Shown: positions 18,117 to 27,485 of the stretch, piece after piece | Layout: each line of letters starts with the position of its first letter | Position numbering within the stretch: position 1 is the first letter of the stretch | NCBI RefSeq assembly: GCF_008001035.1 | Contig: NZ_CP042856.1 | Span: 620,001 to 684,000, forward strand | Direction of reading: 5' to 3' | Length of the DNA: 64,000 bases | Source: Salinibacterium sp. dk2585 | GTDB lineage: Bacteria; Actinomycetota; Actinomycetes; Actinomycetales; Microbacteriaceae | The notes under the pieces: generated by a model | Database searches by the model: none | What the model was told of the DNA's origin: nothing | What the model saw: only the letters and a program-made list of their open reading frames with translations | Made by a program: the position numbers and the translations under genes

Positions 18117-19597
18117 CAGTCGGCCTGCCGTACCGTCACGTCGCCCGCGATGACGAAGACGTCGACGATGACGCGCCTGTCGTTCGTCGAGTCGTATCTG
18201 GCGACCGAGGATGCGAAGCCGCCCGAGTCGACGATGTCGCCATCGACCTCGATGCGCCCGCTGATGGAGTCGACCTCGACCCTGCCGTCGGCATCGCCCG
18301 GCATGATGACCTCCACGTCGCCGTTGACGACGAAGAGGTCGACGGTGCCGATGCGGGCGTTGCCGGTGGCGAAGTAGTCCTCCATGTCGACGACCATGTC
18401 ACCGCGGATGAGCATGCGGGAGTCGCTGCGGTCACTCGCGCTCGGCTCCCAGCGTGTCGTGCCCTCGGAGATGAGCGGGCGAGGGAACCATCCGAGTACG
18501 CCCGTGAAGAACAGGGCGATGATGACGAGGATCGCAACCCCGCTCGAGCCGCCGCTGCGACGCCCGCGGATGCCGTTGACGATGATCGCGAGACCCAGGA
18601 CGGCGAGCGTGACCGCGAGGGATGCCGCGGCAAGCGTCGCGAACGCCAGGTCGGTGTCGCTCAGGATAAGTGCCGTCGCGGCACCGGCCACGAAGGAGAG
18701 CCCTACCGCGACGAGGGTGAAGGCCGTGTTGGGGCGCGTGCGGAGTTCCTTCTCGCGAGCGACGCGTGCACGTTCCGCGGCCTCTGCTTGGCGCTGGTGA
18801 CGCGCCTCCGCCTGGCGCTGCTCGCGGGCAGCCTTCTCCGAAGCGGACTGCTGGGCGCGCCAGTTGTCGTGCTCACGCTTCCATTCGGCCTGTCCCTCGC
18901 GCCAGGCGGCGAGCTCCGCATCGCCCGCGGTCGCGGGAGGTGTGGGCGGCGCGGTCGGCTCGGAGACGAGGGGCAGGGTCGCTGAGGTTGCGGCGGCAGG
19001 GGCATCCGCCGTGGTCGTGGCCGGTGCGCCCGTCGTGGCCGGTGCGTCTGTCGTCGTGGCCGGTGCAGTCCCATCGGCGGGCGGCATGGCTGTCGCCGAG
19101 GGGGTGGCGCTCTGGCGATTCGCGAGCCAGACGACGAACCAGATGACCGCGCCCGTGAGGACCACGGTCCAGATGATCGCGCCGAGGCCCGGACCAGCCC
19201 AGTCGCCGTCCCACCAGCCACCAGTGAACCACCAGCCGGTGCCGCCGCCCACCGGCAGCATTGCGAGCAGCAGCAGGATCGCGATGCCCGCGAGGGCACG
19301 ATCGAAGATGCCGCGGAAGAGCTCCTGCAGGTGGATGCGACCCGTCGTGTCGGGGAGGAGCAACCAGGCCGCAGCGTAGAGGAACAGCACGGGCGCGCCC
19401 AGGATGCCGATCACGACGAGGATGCCGCGGACGATCAGCGGGTCGATGCCGAGCCGGAGTGCGATGCCCGCGGAGACGCCACCCAGCCATCCCGGCTCAC
19501 GGGTGAGGCCGAGGCTGCGCAGCCACGGGAAGAAGCCCGAGTCGGCCGCCGTTCCGCCGCGGGGCGGAGTGGGTGAGGAAGGGGTGTCGTTGTCCAT
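18116..19597 (-). CDS. PspC-domain membrane protein with LiaF-like C-terminal domain
   Basis: This is a 493-residue membrane protein. Residues about 25-80 are a PspC domain (WLGGVSAGIALRLGIDPLIVRGI). Then come further helices, a long Ala/Thr/Pro-rich cytoplasmic segment, a charged probable coiled coil (EWKREHDNWRAQQ, RQAEARHQRQAEA), more helices, and a C-terminal beta-rich domain (MLIRGDMVVDMEDY, GTVDLFVVNGDVEVIMPG) like LiaF/cell-wall-active antibiotic response proteins. It lies divergent from a PspC-histidine kinase, so it probably modulates that kinase. I use the ATG at 19597; ATG 19606 is equally possible. Confidence 0.8.
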   Translation of the reverse strand: MDNDTPSSPTPPRGGTAADSGFFPWLRSLGLTREPGWLGGVSAGIALRLGIDPLIVRGILVVIGILGAPVLFLYAAAWLLLPDTTGRIHLQELFRGIFDRALAGIAILLLLAMLPVGGGTGWWFTGGWWDGDWAGPGLGAIIWTVVLTGAVIWFVVWLANRQSATPSATAMPPADGTAPATTTDAPATTGAPATTTADAPAAATSATLPLVSEPTAPPTPPATAGDAELAAWREGQAEWKREHDNWRAQQSASEKAAREQRQAEARHQRQAEAAERARVAREKELRTRPNTAFTLVAVGLSFVAGAATALILSDTDLAFATLAAASLAVTLAVLGLAIIVNGIRGRRSGGSSGVAILVIIALFFTGVLGWFPRPLISEGTTRWEPSASDRSDSRMLIRGDMVVDMEDYFATGNARIGTVDLFVVNGDVEVIMPGDADGRVEVDSISGRIEVDGDIVDSGGFASSVARYDSTNDRRVIVDVFVIAGDVTVRQAD

Positions 19598-19711
19598 GGC
19601 ATCCATCGTGGCGGGACGGGCCGGCCCCGGCCATGGGGGACGTCCCTGAGCGCACCCTGATTCGTGGCATCCGGGTCGCTCCGGGCCTCGCACCTCTGCT
19701 TGGATTCAAGA

Positions 19712-20863
19712 GTGAGCCAGACCGAGACCAGCGCGCGACCGCCACTCGTGCGTCCTCGTCGCGCCGTCATTGGGGGCGTCTGTGCCGGGCTCAGTGAGCA
19801 CCTCGGCTGGCCCGTACGGCGGGTGCGCCTCCTGTTCGTCGTGGCCTCGCTGCTCGGCGGGGCGGGCATCCTCTTCTATGGCTGGCTGTGGGCGCTCGTC
19901 CCCCTCGCCCCGGGGGAGGCGGAAGAGACGGCGCGCAGGCGCGCACCGATCGCAGCCGTCCTCCTTGTGCTCGGCGCCGTCGCGGCGGTCGTCGCCATCG
20001 TGCAGGCCAACGTCGCGGGCTCCGCATCGACGGCCGTCAGCCTGAGCCTGGCGCTCACGGGCGGTGCCGTCGTGTGGAGCCTCGCCCTCGATGAGCACGA
20101 CCCTGACCGCTCGCCGCGCTACCGCCTCGTCATCCGCAGCGCGGGTGCGACCGTGCTGCTTGCGACCGGGCTCCTGCTCCTCGCCTCGAACGACTGGCGC
20201 CCAGAGGCCATGACGGCCGTCGTCGCGGTGGGCATGATGGTGCTCGGCCTCGTGGTCGCGATCGCCCCCTTTATTGTGCGCCTGTGGAACGAGCTCATGC
20301 GGGAACGCTCCGGTCGCATCCGCGAGGAGCAGCGTGCCGAGATCGCGGCGCACCTGCACGACTCAGTGCTGCAGACCCTCGCACTGATCCAGAACCGCGC
20401 GGGTGCCTCGAGCGACGTCGCTCGCATCGCCAGGGCGCAGGAGCGCGAGCTGCGCGAATGGCTCTTCGCGGGCGACGGTGCCCCCGGCGCTGACCTCGTG
20501 AGCGAACTGAGCGAGGATGCCGCCACGATCGAGGTCGAGTATCCCGCGCGCATCGACGTCGTCACGGTGGGGGAGTCGGTGCCGGCCCACCCCTCGCTCG
20601 TCGCGGCGGCGCGCGAGGCGATGCTCAACGCCGCACGGCACGGGGGCGGCGAGGTCTCCGTGTATGTCGAGGCCGCGGCATCCGCCGTCGACGTCTTCGT
20701 GCGCGACCGCGGACCAGGTATCGAGCTCGACGCCCTGCCCGCCGACCGCCTCGGCGTGAGAGAGTCGATCATCGGCAGGATGCAGCGGGCCGGCGGCACC
20801 GCGACCGTGCAGCGCGGCGCGGGAGGTGTCGGCACCGAGGTGCACCTGCACCTCGACCTGTAA
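19712..20863 (+). CDS. PspC-domain sensor histidine kinase
   Basis: This is a 383-residue kinase. Residues about 13-65 are a PspC domain (AVIGGVCAGLSEHLGWPVRRVRLLF). Four or five further helices follow, then a HisKA_3-like dimerisation helix with the phospho-acceptor His216 in AAHLHDSVLQ, and an HATPase domain (REAMLNAARHGGG with the N-box, VRDRGPGIE as G1 box). There is no extracellular sensor domain, as in LiaS-type intramembrane-sensing kinases. The start is GTG at 19712 with a poor ribosome site, possibly leaderless. Divergent partner: the PspC/LiaF-like gene. Confidence 0.88.
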   Translation: MSQTETSARPPLVRPRRAVIGGVCAGLSEHLGWPVRRVRLLFVVASLLGGAGILFYGWLWALVPLAPGEAEETARRRAPIAAVLLVLGAVAAVVAIVQANVAGSASTAVSLSLALTGGAVVWSLALDEHDPDRSPRYRLVIRSAGATVLLATGLLLLASNDWRPEAMTAVVAVGMMVLGLVVAIAPFIVRLWNELMRERSGRIREEQRAEIAAHLHDSVLQTLALIQNRAGASSDVARIARAQERELREWLFAGDGAPGADLVSELSEDAATIEVEYPARIDVVTVGESVPAHPSLVAAAREAMLNAARHGGGEVSVYVEAAASAVDVFVRDRGPGIELDALPADRLGVRESIIGRMQRAGGTATVQRGAGGVGTEVHLHLDL

Positions 20864-20903
20864 GCCCTGCACCGTGAGCCCTCGAAGACTGAGTGGAGAA
20901 ACC

Positions 20904-21551
20904 ATGACAAGAGTCGTGATCGTCGATGACCATTCGATCTTTCGGTCGGGCCTCAAGGCCTCGCTCGATGCTGCGGTCGAGGTGCTCGCGGAGGCGGCCG
21001 ATGTCGACGCCGCCGTGGCCGCCGTCACGGAGCATCGGCCCGAGGTCGTGCTGCTTGATGTGCATCTGCCGGGCGGCGCGGGTGGTGGCGGGGCGGAGGT
21101 CATCCGGCGCTGTGCGGGCCTGCTCGACTCGGTGCGATTCCTTGCCCTCAGCGTCTCCGACTCGGCGGAGGACGTCGTCGGCGTGATTCGTGCGGGAGCC
21201 CGGGGCTACATCACGAAGGGCAGCTCTGCCGATGACGTGAACTCGGCCATCCGCACTGTCGCGAGCGGCGACGCGGTCTTCTCGCCGCGCCTCGCGGGCT
21301 TCGTGCTCGACGCCTTCGGGGCGGCCGCGGGTGAGCAGGCGGTGGCCGACGATGAGCTCGACCGGCTCTCCGCCCGCGAGCGCGAGGTCATGCGGCTCAT
21401 CGCGCGTGGCTACGCCTACAAGGAGGTCGCGACGGAACTGTTCATCTCCATCAAGACCGTCGAGACGCACGTCTCCGCCGTGCTGCGCAAGCTGCAGCTC
21501 TCGTCACGGCACGAGCTCACGGCCTGGGCGCTCGAACGCAAGCTCCTCTAG
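20904..21551 (+). CDS. NarL/LuxR-type response regulator
   Basis: This is a 215-residue regulator with an N-terminal receiver domain (VVIVDDHSIFRSG, phosphorylated Asp52 in VVLLDVHLPGG) and a C-terminal LuxR helix-turn-helix (LSAREREVMRLIARGYAYKEVA, IKTVETHVSAVLRKL). It follows the PspC-kinase by 40 bases and is its obvious partner. The ATG at 20904 has GGAGA upstream. Likely targets include the divergent PspC/LiaF-like operon. Confidence 0.92.
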   Translation: MTRVVIVDDHSIFRSGLKASLDAAVEVLAEAADVDAAVAAVTEHRPEVVLLDVHLPGGAGGGGAEVIRRCAGLLDSVRFLALSVSDSAEDVVGVIRAGARGYITKGSSADDVNSAIRTVASGDAVFSPRLAGFVLDAFGAAAGEQAVADDELDRLSAREREVMRLIARGYAYKEVATELFISIKTVETHVSAVLRKLQLSSRHELTAWALERKLL

Positions 21552-21581
21552 CCCCGCCTGCTTTCCCAACTCAGGACTTTC

Positions 21582-21684
21582 CTTTCCCAATTCAGGAGTT
21601 CCCGCTCGGGCTCCTGAATTGTGAAAGGTCGGGCCCGCTTTCCCAATTCAGGAGTTCCCGCTCGGGCTCCTGAATTGTGAGAGG
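21582..21684. repeat. Two tandem copies of a palindromic element (REP-like)
   Basis: Two copies of a hairpin-forming unit lie 56 bases apart: arms CAATTCAGGAG/CTCCTGAATTG at 21588-21598/21611-21621 and 21644-21654/21667-21677, with identical inner sequence TTCCCGCTCGGG. In the first copy CTTTC and GAAAG add a further outer stem. A partial third unit (CTTTCCCAACTCAGGAC) lies just before at about 21561-21578. They separate the convergent regulator and lysE genes and could end transcription from both sides. Confidence 0.85.
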
Positions 21685-21692
21685 GTGCCTCG

Positions 21693-22436
21693 TTAGTGGG
21701 AGAAGGCGAGGGATGCCGCGAGCGTCAGCATGATGACGGCGATCGAGGCGTCGAGGATGCGCCAGGCCTTGGGCGACGCGAGCTTCTTCGACAGCAGCTT
21801 GGCCCCGAAGCCGATGAGCGTGAACCAGGCGAAACTCGCGAGGATCGCGCCCGTGCCGAAGACCCAGCGCGCCGGGTCGCCGTGCGTGTTCGCGACCGAG
21901 CCGAGCACGACGACGGCGTCGAGGTAGGCGTGCGGATTCAGCCAGGTGAAGGCGAGTGCCGTCAGCACGGCCGTCGCGAGGGTGCTGCGCGTCGCCGTCC
22001 GCGTCTCGACGACGGGCACGGTGAGGGTCGCGGTGCCGCCACCGCCCGACGCAGGGGCAGCCTCGGATGCCACATCCAGGTCGACCGCGCTCGGCGCCGG
22101 CTCATCGATCGTGAGCCCCTGCCCCGATGGGCGCCACGCACGCTTCGCCGCGAGTAGCCCGTAGGTCGTCAGGAACGCGACGCCGAACCAGCGCACCAGC
22201 GTGATGACCCAGGGCGCGTTCTCGAGCACGGCGCCCACGCCGGCGATGCCTCCGAAGATGAGCACGAGGTCGGATGCCGCGCACACGAGCACGACGGCAA
22301 GCAGGTGCTGTCCGCGCACGCCTTGGCGCAGGATGAAGGCATTCTGGGCGCCGATCGCGGCAATGAGGCCGAAGCCCAGCACGAAGCCGGAGAGAGCGAT
22401 TGCGAGGGTCGGGTCGAAGCTGGCGGGGAATATCAC
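21693..22436 (-). CDS. lysE: LysE/ArgO family basic amino-acid exporter
   Basis: This is a 247-residue membrane protein with six hydrophobic helices, exporting lysine or arginine. The start LSGFVLGFGLIAAIGAQNAFILRQGVRG contains the conserved GAQNAF motif. A Pro/Ala/Gly-rich cytoplasmic loop of about 50 residues separates helix 3 and 4, and ALAFTWLNPHAYLDAVV is the second family motif. It starts with GTG at 22436 and is divergent from lysG, the classical arrangement in which LysG activates lysE when basic amino acids are abundant. Confidence 0.92.
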   Translation of the reverse strand: MIFPASFDPTLAIALSGFVLGFGLIAAIGAQNAFILRQGVRGQHLLAVVLVCAASDLVLIFGGIAGVGAVLENAPWVITLVRWFGVAFLTTYGLLAAKRAWRPSGQGLTIDEPAPSAVDLDVASEAAPASGGGGTATLTVPVVETRTATRSTLATAVLTALAFTWLNPHAYLDAVVVLGSVANTHGDPARWVFGTGAILASFAWFTLIGFGAKLLSKKLASPKAWRILDASIAVIMLTLAASLAFSH

Positions 22437-22472
22437 CCGTCCACGCTAAGGGAGCCACCTATATTCACGGAA

Positions 22473-22498
22473 GCTAATGTTCCTTAGTCAGCATTAGC
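22473..22498. promoter_or_regulatory. Dyad operator for LysG between lysE and lysG
   Basis: GCTAATG (22473-22479) and CATTAGC (22492-22498) form a perfect inverted repeat around 12 bases, placed upstream of a probable lysE -10 (CCTATA at 22458-22463, read TATAGG on the minus strand). Location and symmetry fit the LysR-type activator site. Confidence 0.6.
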
Positions 22499-22506
22499 AT
22501 TGCTTC

Positions 22507-23385
22507 ATGCAGATACCGCTCGACCTTGCCAAGACCGTGGCGGCCGTCGTTGACGAGGGAACCCTCGAGGGCGCGGCCCGCGCGCTCCACATCACGCCCT
22601 CTGCCGTGAGCCAACGCGTCAAGGCCCTCGAGCAACGGCTCGGGCGCGTGCTGCTCGTGCGGTCCAAGCCGGTGCGGGCAACGGACGCCGGCGCCGCAAT
22701 CGTGCGCCTCGCCCGCCAGGCGACGCTGCTCGAGCACGAGGCGCTTGCCGAGGTCGGGCTTGACGACGATGGCGAGCGGCTCACCCCCATCGGCATCGCC
22801 GTCAACGCTGATTCGCTGGCCACGTGGCTACTGCCGGCGCTCGCCGAGGTGGCGCGCGAGCATCCGATCGTCTTCGAGCTGCATCGCGAAGACGAGGAGT
22901 ACACGACGCGCCTGCTTGAGTCAGGGCAGGTGATGGCGGCCGTGACCTCGCAGGCGACGAGCGTGCCGGGCTGCGTCGTGACCCCGCTCGGCACGGTGCG
23001 GTACCGGGCGGTCGCGAGCGCCGAATACATCGAGCGTTGGATGCCCGAGGGCGTCACCCCAGGTGCCTTGGGCCGCTCTCCCCGCATCGACTTCGACCGT
23101 CGCGACGACATGCAGGCTGCGTTCCTCAGGTCCTTGCGCGTGCGCTCCACCCCACCCGTCCACTACGTGCCCGCGTCCGCCGAGTTCGCGGCGGCCGTGC
23201 GGCTCGGGCTCGGGTGGGCCATGCTGCCCGCCGAGCAGACGCGCGGCACCGAGCTGGTCGAGCTCATGCCCCAGCGCCCGCTTGACGTGCCGCTCTACTG
23301 GCAGCAGTGGAACCTCAGTTCACCCCTGCTGCAGGCGGTATCGGATGCGGTGGCCCGCGCAGCGCGCACGGTCGCGCTGGCCTAG
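22507..23385 (+). CDS. lysG: LysR-type regulator LysG/ArgP
   Basis: This is a 292-residue LysR-family regulator. The N-terminal helix-turn-helix ([38 protein letters not shown]) is followed by the substrate-binding domain. It should sense lysine, arginine or histidine and activate the divergent lysE. ATG at 22507. Its stop codon overlaps the stop of the convergent aminotransferase gene within the sequence CTAG. Confidence 0.92.
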   Translation: MQIPLDLAKTVAAVVDEGTLEGAARALHITPSAVSQRVKALEQRLGRVLLVRSKPVRATDAGAAIVRLARQATLLEHEALAEVGLDDDGERLTPIGIAVNADSLATWLLPALAEVAREHPIVFELHREDEEYTTRLLESGQVMAAVTSQATSVPGCVVTPLGTVRYRAVASAEYIERWMPEGVTPGALGRSPRIDFDRRDDMQAAFLRSLRVRSTPPVHYVPASAEFAAAVRLGLGWAMLPAEQTRGTELVELMPQRPLDVPLYWQQWNLSSPLLQAVSDAVARAARTVALA

Positions 23386-24584
23386 CTGAAGAGGCGCTGC
23401 AGTCGCTGCACGCCCTCGAGGAGCGGCTCGTCGCCGAGCGCGTACGAGAGCCGCACGTAGCCGCTCGGGCCGAAAGCCTCGCCGGGCACGACCGCGACCT
23501 CGGCCTGCTCGAGGATGAGGTCGGCGAGCTCGAGCGAGGTCGTGGGGGTCACGCCGCCCCATTCGCGGTTCAGCAGTCCCGTGACGTCCGGGTACACGTA
23601 GAAGGCGCCCTGCGGGGTCGGCGTGACGACGCCGGGAATCTTGTTGAGCTCGGCGACGATGAGCTGGCGGCGACGGTCGAAGGCGTCGCGCATCGCGAGC
23701 ACGTCGTCTTGCGGTCCGGTGAGGGCCGCGATCGCGGCGTGCTGCGAGATGTTCGAGACGTTCGACGAGAGGTGCGACTGCAGGTTGCCTGCCGCCTTGA
23801 TCGCGCGGGCGGGGCCGACCATCCATCCGAGGCGCCATCCGGTCATGGCGTAGCTCTTGGCGACACCGTTGACGAGGATCGTCTGCTCGGCCAGCTCCGG
23901 CACGACCTCGACGATCGAGGGGGCGTGGGCCGAGCCGTCGTAGACGAGGTTCTGGTAGATCTCGTCGGTGATGACCCAGAGTCCGTGCTCGAGTGCCCAC
24001 TCGCCGATGGCCTTCGTCTCCTCGCGCGTGTAGACGGCGCCGGTGGGGTTGGAGGGCGAGACGAACAACAGCACCTTGGTGCGCTCGGTGCGAGCGGCTT
24101 CGAGCTGCTCGACCGTGACTTTGTATTCCTGCTCCGAACCCGCGAAGACCTCGACTGGCACGCCGCCCGCGAGCTTCGTCACCTCGGGGTAGGTCGTCCA
24201 ATAGGGGGCGGGCAGGAGCACCTCGTCGCCCTCGCTGATGACGGTCGCGAAGGCCTGGTAGACGCCCTGCTTGCCGCCATTGGTGACGATGACCTGGCTG
24301 GGGGCGACTTCGAGCCCGCTGTCGCGGAGGGTCTTCTCGGCGATCGCCTCGCGCAGCGCTGGCAGGCCGGCGGCGGGCGTGTAGCGATAGTTCTTGGGAT
24401 CGAGCACGGCGGCGGATGCTGCCTCCACGACGTGCTGCGGAGTGCTGAAGTCGGGCTCACCGGCCGCATAGCTGATGACGGGTCTGCCCTCGGCCTGCAG
24501 CGCTTTGGCCTTGGTGTCGACCTTGAGCGTTGCGGACTCTGCGATGGCGGCGATTCGGCGGGAGATGCTGGGGAGTTCAGTCAC
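23382..24584 (-). CDS. Class I PLP-dependent aminotransferase (aspartate aminotransferase-like)
   Basis: This 400-residue fold-I enzyme has the PLP Lys in [15 protein letters not shown] and the conserved NPTGAVYT and Arg of the C-terminal domain. Sequence style ([20 protein letters not shown]) fits aspartate/prephenate aminotransferases of the Ib group. It would exchange the amino group between glutamate and oxaloacetate or aromatic keto acids; exact substrate is not certain. It ends convergently with lysG with overlapping stops. Confidence 0.88.
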   Translation of the reverse strand: MTELPSISRRIAAIAESATLKVDTKAKALQAEGRPVISYAAGEPDFSTPQHVVEAASAAVLDPKNYRYTPAAGLPALREAIAEKTLRDSGLEVAPSQVIVTNGGKQGVYQAFATVISEGDEVLLPAPYWTTYPEVTKLAGGVPVEVFAGSEQEYKVTVEQLEAARTERTKVLLFVSPSNPTGAVYTREETKAIGEWALEHGLWVITDEIYQNLVYDGSAHAPSIVEVVPELAEQTILVNGVAKSYAMTGWRLGWMVGPARAIKAAGNLQSHLSSNVSNISQHAAIAALTGPQDDVLAMRDAFDRRRQLIVAELNKIPGVVTPTPQGAFYVYPDVTGLLNREWGGVTPTTSLELADLILEQAEVAVVPGEAFGPSGYVRLSYALGDEPLLEGVQRLQRLFS

Positions 24585-24663
24585 TCTCTCAGGCTAGTGG
24601 AAGGTGTTTGGGGCAGGCTGGTTATTTCACCGGCACCACGATGGCCGCCGCGGGGCGCTCAAC

Positions 24664-24692
24664 TTTACAGCCCTGTGGGCGTGACCTACACT
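24664..24692 (+). promoter_or_regulatory. Promoter of tRNA-Trp/secE/nusG unit
   Basis: TTTACA (24664-24669) and TACACT (24687-24692) are 17 bases apart, a good vegetative promoter. A small hairpin (TGGTGG/CCACCA, 24702-24717, followed by AAGCTTTTC) lies just downstream, and another (GGTGTG/CACACC) lies right before the tRNA. Confidence 0.6.
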
Positions 24693-24790
24693 GGTGCGTG
24701 GTGGTGGAAATCCACCAAGCTTTTCTGTGCCCATTTGAGGCGCTCATCCCGATCGGATCTGCAGGATAGCTTGGTGTGTTCACACACCGA

Positions 24791-24863
24791 AGGGCGGTGG
24801 CTCAATTGGTAGAGCAGCGGTCTCCAAAACCGCAGGTTGCAGGTTCGAGTCCTGTCCGCCCTG
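24791..24863 (+). tRNA. trpT: tRNA-Trp (anticodon CCA)
   Basis: The 73-base cloverleaf has acceptor stem AGGGCGG/CCGCCCT, D-arm GCTC/GAGC, anticodon stem GCGGT/ACCGC with loop CTCCAAA (anticodon CCA) and T-arm GCAGG-TTCGAGT-CCTGT. Discriminator base is G. The CCA end is not encoded. Its place before secE is standard in bacteria. Confidence 0.97.
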
Positions 24864-24950
24864 CAGCGTGACCAGTGCACATGCGTGCGCTGGCAGGCAC
24901 CTGCCGACGGCCCGATGGCCGTTCGGTCCATGTCCGGAAGGTAATCAGCT

Positions 24951-25229
24951 GTGGCGAGAAACGTGACCGACGACCCGAGTGAGGATGTCGTCGCCAGCGC
25001 CAAGGCGGATCGCGCGACCCGTCGCGGCCCGTTTGGTCGCCTTGCGCTGTTCTTGCGCCAGGTGATCGCCGAGCTCAAGAAGGTCGTCACCCCGACCCGC
25101 AAGGAGCTCATCAGCTACACGGCTGTCGTGCTGGTCTTCGTCGTCATCATGATGGCGCTCGTCTCCGGCCTCGACCTCCTCTTCGGATTCGTCGTCGCGT
25201 ATGTCTTCGGCAACGGACCCGTCGGCTGA
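24951..25229 (+). CDS. secE: Protein translocase subunit SecE
   Basis: This 92-residue subunit of the SecYEG channel has a charged N-terminus, the conserved amphipathic helix with FLRQVIAELKKVVTPTRKEL, and a single membrane helix (SYTAVVLVFVVIMMALVSGLD-like, residues about 53-75). GTG start. It follows tRNA-Trp and precedes nusG, the usual arrangement. Confidence 0.96.
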   Translation: MARNVTDDPSEDVVASAKADRATRRGPFGRLALFLRQVIAELKKVVTPTRKELISYTAVVLVFVVIMMALVSGLDLLFGFVVAYVFGNGPVG

Positions 25230-25292
25230 CGCCATCGCCCTCCTCGCCGGCACATGCTGCCGGATCGCCTGAGAACAACGGAATGAGAATCA

Positions 25293-26096
25293 GTGTCTGA
25301 CACAGAACGCGACGAGATCGAGCACTCCTCCATGAGGGAGTTCGCTGTCGACGAGTCCGACGCCGCGTCGGCCCTCGAGGCCGCGCTCGACGCGCAGGCC
25401 CCTGCCGCCGAGAACGAGACCCCCGGCGACGAGGCTCCCGCCGACGCCGCTGATGAGACCGAAGAAGCCGAAGAGGCCGAGGTTGACCCCTACGAGGAGT
25501 TCCGCGCCGAGCTGCGTTCCCTCCCGGGCAAGTGGTACGTCGTGCACTCCTACGCGGGCTTCGAGAAGCGCGTCAAGCAGAACATCGAGAACCGTCGCGT
25601 GTCGATGACCATGGAGGACTACATCTTCCAGGTCGAGGTGCCGATGGAAGACGTCGTCGAGATCAAGAACGGCCAGCGCAAGCTCGTCACTCGCGTGCGC
25701 ATCCCCAGCTACGTGCTCGTGCGCATGGACCTCAACGAGGACAGCTGGTCGGTCGTGCGTCACACCCCCGGCGTGACGGGCTTCGTGGGCAACGCCCACA
25801 ACCCGACGCCGCTGCGCTTCGAGGAGGCCTTCAACATGCTGAAGAGCCTCGTGCAGGTCGTCGAGGCTCCCGCGAAGGGCGGCGCGAAGGGCGGCAAGGC
25901 CGTGCAGCGCAGCATCCCGCAGGAGGTCGACTTCGAGATCGGCGAGACCATCACGATCAAGGAGGGCTCGTTCGCGGGCCTGCCCGGTTCGATCAGCGAG
26001 ATCAAGCCCGAGAGCGGCAAGCTCACCGTGCTCGTGTCGCTCTTCGAGCGCGAGACCCCCGTCGAGCTCAGCTTCGACCAGGTCACCAAGCTCTAA
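25293..26096 (+). CDS. nusG: Transcription elongation/antitermination factor NusG
   Basis: This is a 267-residue NusG. Residues 1-75 form an acidic Ala/Glu-rich extension common in actinobacteria. The NGN domain follows (KWYVVHSYAGFEKRVKQNIE, ending around residue 190), then a KOW domain (KEGSFAGLPGSISEIKPES). It binds RNA polymerase and Rho or ribosomal protein S10. GTG start at 25293, after a GAAUGAG stretch rather than a strong ribosome site. Confidence 0.97.
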   Translation: MSDTERDEIEHSSMREFAVDESDAASALEAALDAQAPAAENETPGDEAPADAADETEEAEEAEVDPYEEFRAELRSLPGKWYVVHSYAGFEKRVKQNIENRRVSMTMEDYIFQVEVPMEDVVEIKNGQRKLVTRVRIPSYVLVRMDLNEDSWSVVRHTPGVTGFVGNAHNPTPLRFEEAFNMLKSLVQVVEAPAKGGAKGGKAVQRSIPQEVDFEIGETITIKEGSFAGLPGSISEIKPESGKLTVLVSLFERETPVELSFDQVTKL

Positions 26097-26183
26097 CACT
26101 CCACAGTCCACCGCGGCTCGGATAGGCCGAGCAGGCGGAAGAACATCCGGTTCACGGATGCTCGAACACGAAAGAAGGAAACA

Positions 26184-26615
26184 ATGGCACCGAAGAAGAA
26201 GGTCACGGGTCTGATCAAGCTGCAGATCCAGGCCGGCGCCGCCAACCCCGCCCCGCCCATCGGCCCGGCGCTCGGTCAGCACGGCGTCAACATCATGGAG
26301 TTCTGCAAGGCGTACAACGCCGCGACGGAGTCGCAGCGCGGCAACGTCATCCCCGTCGAGATCACGGTGTACGAGGACCGCTCGTTCACGTTCATCCTGA
26401 AGACCCCGCCCGCCGCCGAGCTCATCAAGAAGGCCGCTGGCGTCAACAAGGGTTCGGGCACGCCCCACACCTCCAAGGTGGGCAAGCTCACCAAGGACCA
26501 GGTTCGTGCGATCGCCGAGCAGAAGATGGCTGACCTCAACGCGAACGACGTCGACGCCGCATCCAAGATCATCGAGGGCACCGCGCGCTCGATGGGCATC
26601 ACGATCGACGCGTAA
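26184..26615 (+). CDS. rplK: 50S ribosomal protein L11
   Basis: This is a 143-residue L11, which with the L10/L7-L12 stalk forms the GTPase centre. The start [19 protein letters not shown] and [19 protein letters not shown] are diagnostic, and the end is [10 protein letters not shown]-like. AGAAGGAAACA ribosome site lies before the ATG. Part of the rplK-rplA unit. Confidence 0.98.
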   Translation: MAPKKKVTGLIKLQIQAGAANPAPPIGPALGQHGVNIMEFCKAYNAATESQRGNVIPVEITVYEDRSFTFILKTPPAAELIKKAAGVNKGSGTPHTSKVGKLTKDQVRAIAEQKMADLNANDVDAASKIIEGTARSMGITIDA

Positions 26616-26705
26616 GTCACCCCAGTCTTTTTGGCGACCACGGTCGCCGCAGTGGAAGAGCCCGCCTGGCTCGCTACCCACGAACTCATTCCTAGGAGAA
26701 CAAGC

Positions 26706-27395
26706 ATGGCAACCAAGTCCAAGGCCTACCGGGCCGCAGCCGAGAAGATCGAAGAAGGCAAGTTCTACACGCCCAACGAGGCCGTAGACATCGCCCGTGA
26801 GACCGGCTCGAAGAAGTTCGATTCGACCGTCGAGGTCGCGCTCAAGCTGAACGTCGACCCCCGCAAGGCCGACCAGATGGTTCGCGGCACCGTGATCCTT
26901 CCCCACGGCACGGGCAAGACCGCCCGCGTCATCGTGTTCGCAACGGGCCCCGCGGCTGAGGCAGCGATCGCTGCTGGCGCCGACGAGGTCGGTGGCGACG
27001 AGCTCATCGAGCGCGTGGCGGGAGGCTGGACCGACTTCGACTCGGCCGTCTCGACCCCCGAGTTCATGGGCAAGGTCGGTCGCCTCGGTAAGGTGCTCGG
27101 CCCGCGTGGCCTCATGCCGAACCCGAAGACCGGCACGGTCACGCCCGACACGGCGAAGGCTGTCTCCGAGATCAAGGGCGGAAAGATCGAGTTCCGCGTC
27201 GACAAGCACGCCAACGTGCACTTCATCGTGGGCAAGGCGTCGTTCGACGCTGAGAAGCTGCACGAGAACCTGCGCTCTGCGCTCGACGAGGTTGTGCGCC
27301 TCAAGCCGAGCTCGGCAAAGGGACGCTACATCGCGAAGGCGACCGTCACGACCACGTTCGGCCCCGGCATCCCCGTGGACGTCAACGCGATCTGA
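26706..27395 (+). CDS. rplA: 50S ribosomal protein L1
   Basis: This 229-residue protein forms the L1 stalk that moves deacylated tRNA out, and can repress its own m[28 protein letters not shown] and [21 protein letters not shown] are diagnostic. ATG at 26706 follows TAGGAGAA. A strong terminator follows, so the ribosomal unit ends here rather than continuing into rplJ. Confidence 0.98.
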   Translation: MATKSKAYRAAAEKIEEGKFYTPNEAVDIARETGSKKFDSTVEVALKLNVDPRKADQMVRGTVILPHGTGKTARVIVFATGPAAEAAIAAGADEVGGDELIERVAGGWTDFDSAVSTPEFMGKVGRLGKVLGPRGLMPNPKTGTVTPDTAKAVSEIKGGKIEFRVDKHANVHFIVGKASFDAEKLHENLRSALDEVVRLKPSSAKGRYIAKATVTTTFGPGIPVDVNAI

Positions 27396-27410
27396 CATCT
27401 GTCTCGTTGA

Positions 27411-27442
27411 GAAGGGGGTCCGCTTCGGCGGGCCCCCTTCTT
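27411..27442 (+). terminator. Terminator of rplK-rplA
   Basis: GAAGGGGGTCCGC (27411-27423) pairs with GCGGGCCCCCTTC (27428-27440) around a TTCG tetraloop, 13 base pairs with one G-T, then TT. A strong stop separating the rplKA unit from what follows. Confidence 0.92.
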
Positions 27443-27485
27443 GCATGTGTGCGCCGTTGGTGCTCGCGTGCGGCAGGATGGGCTG

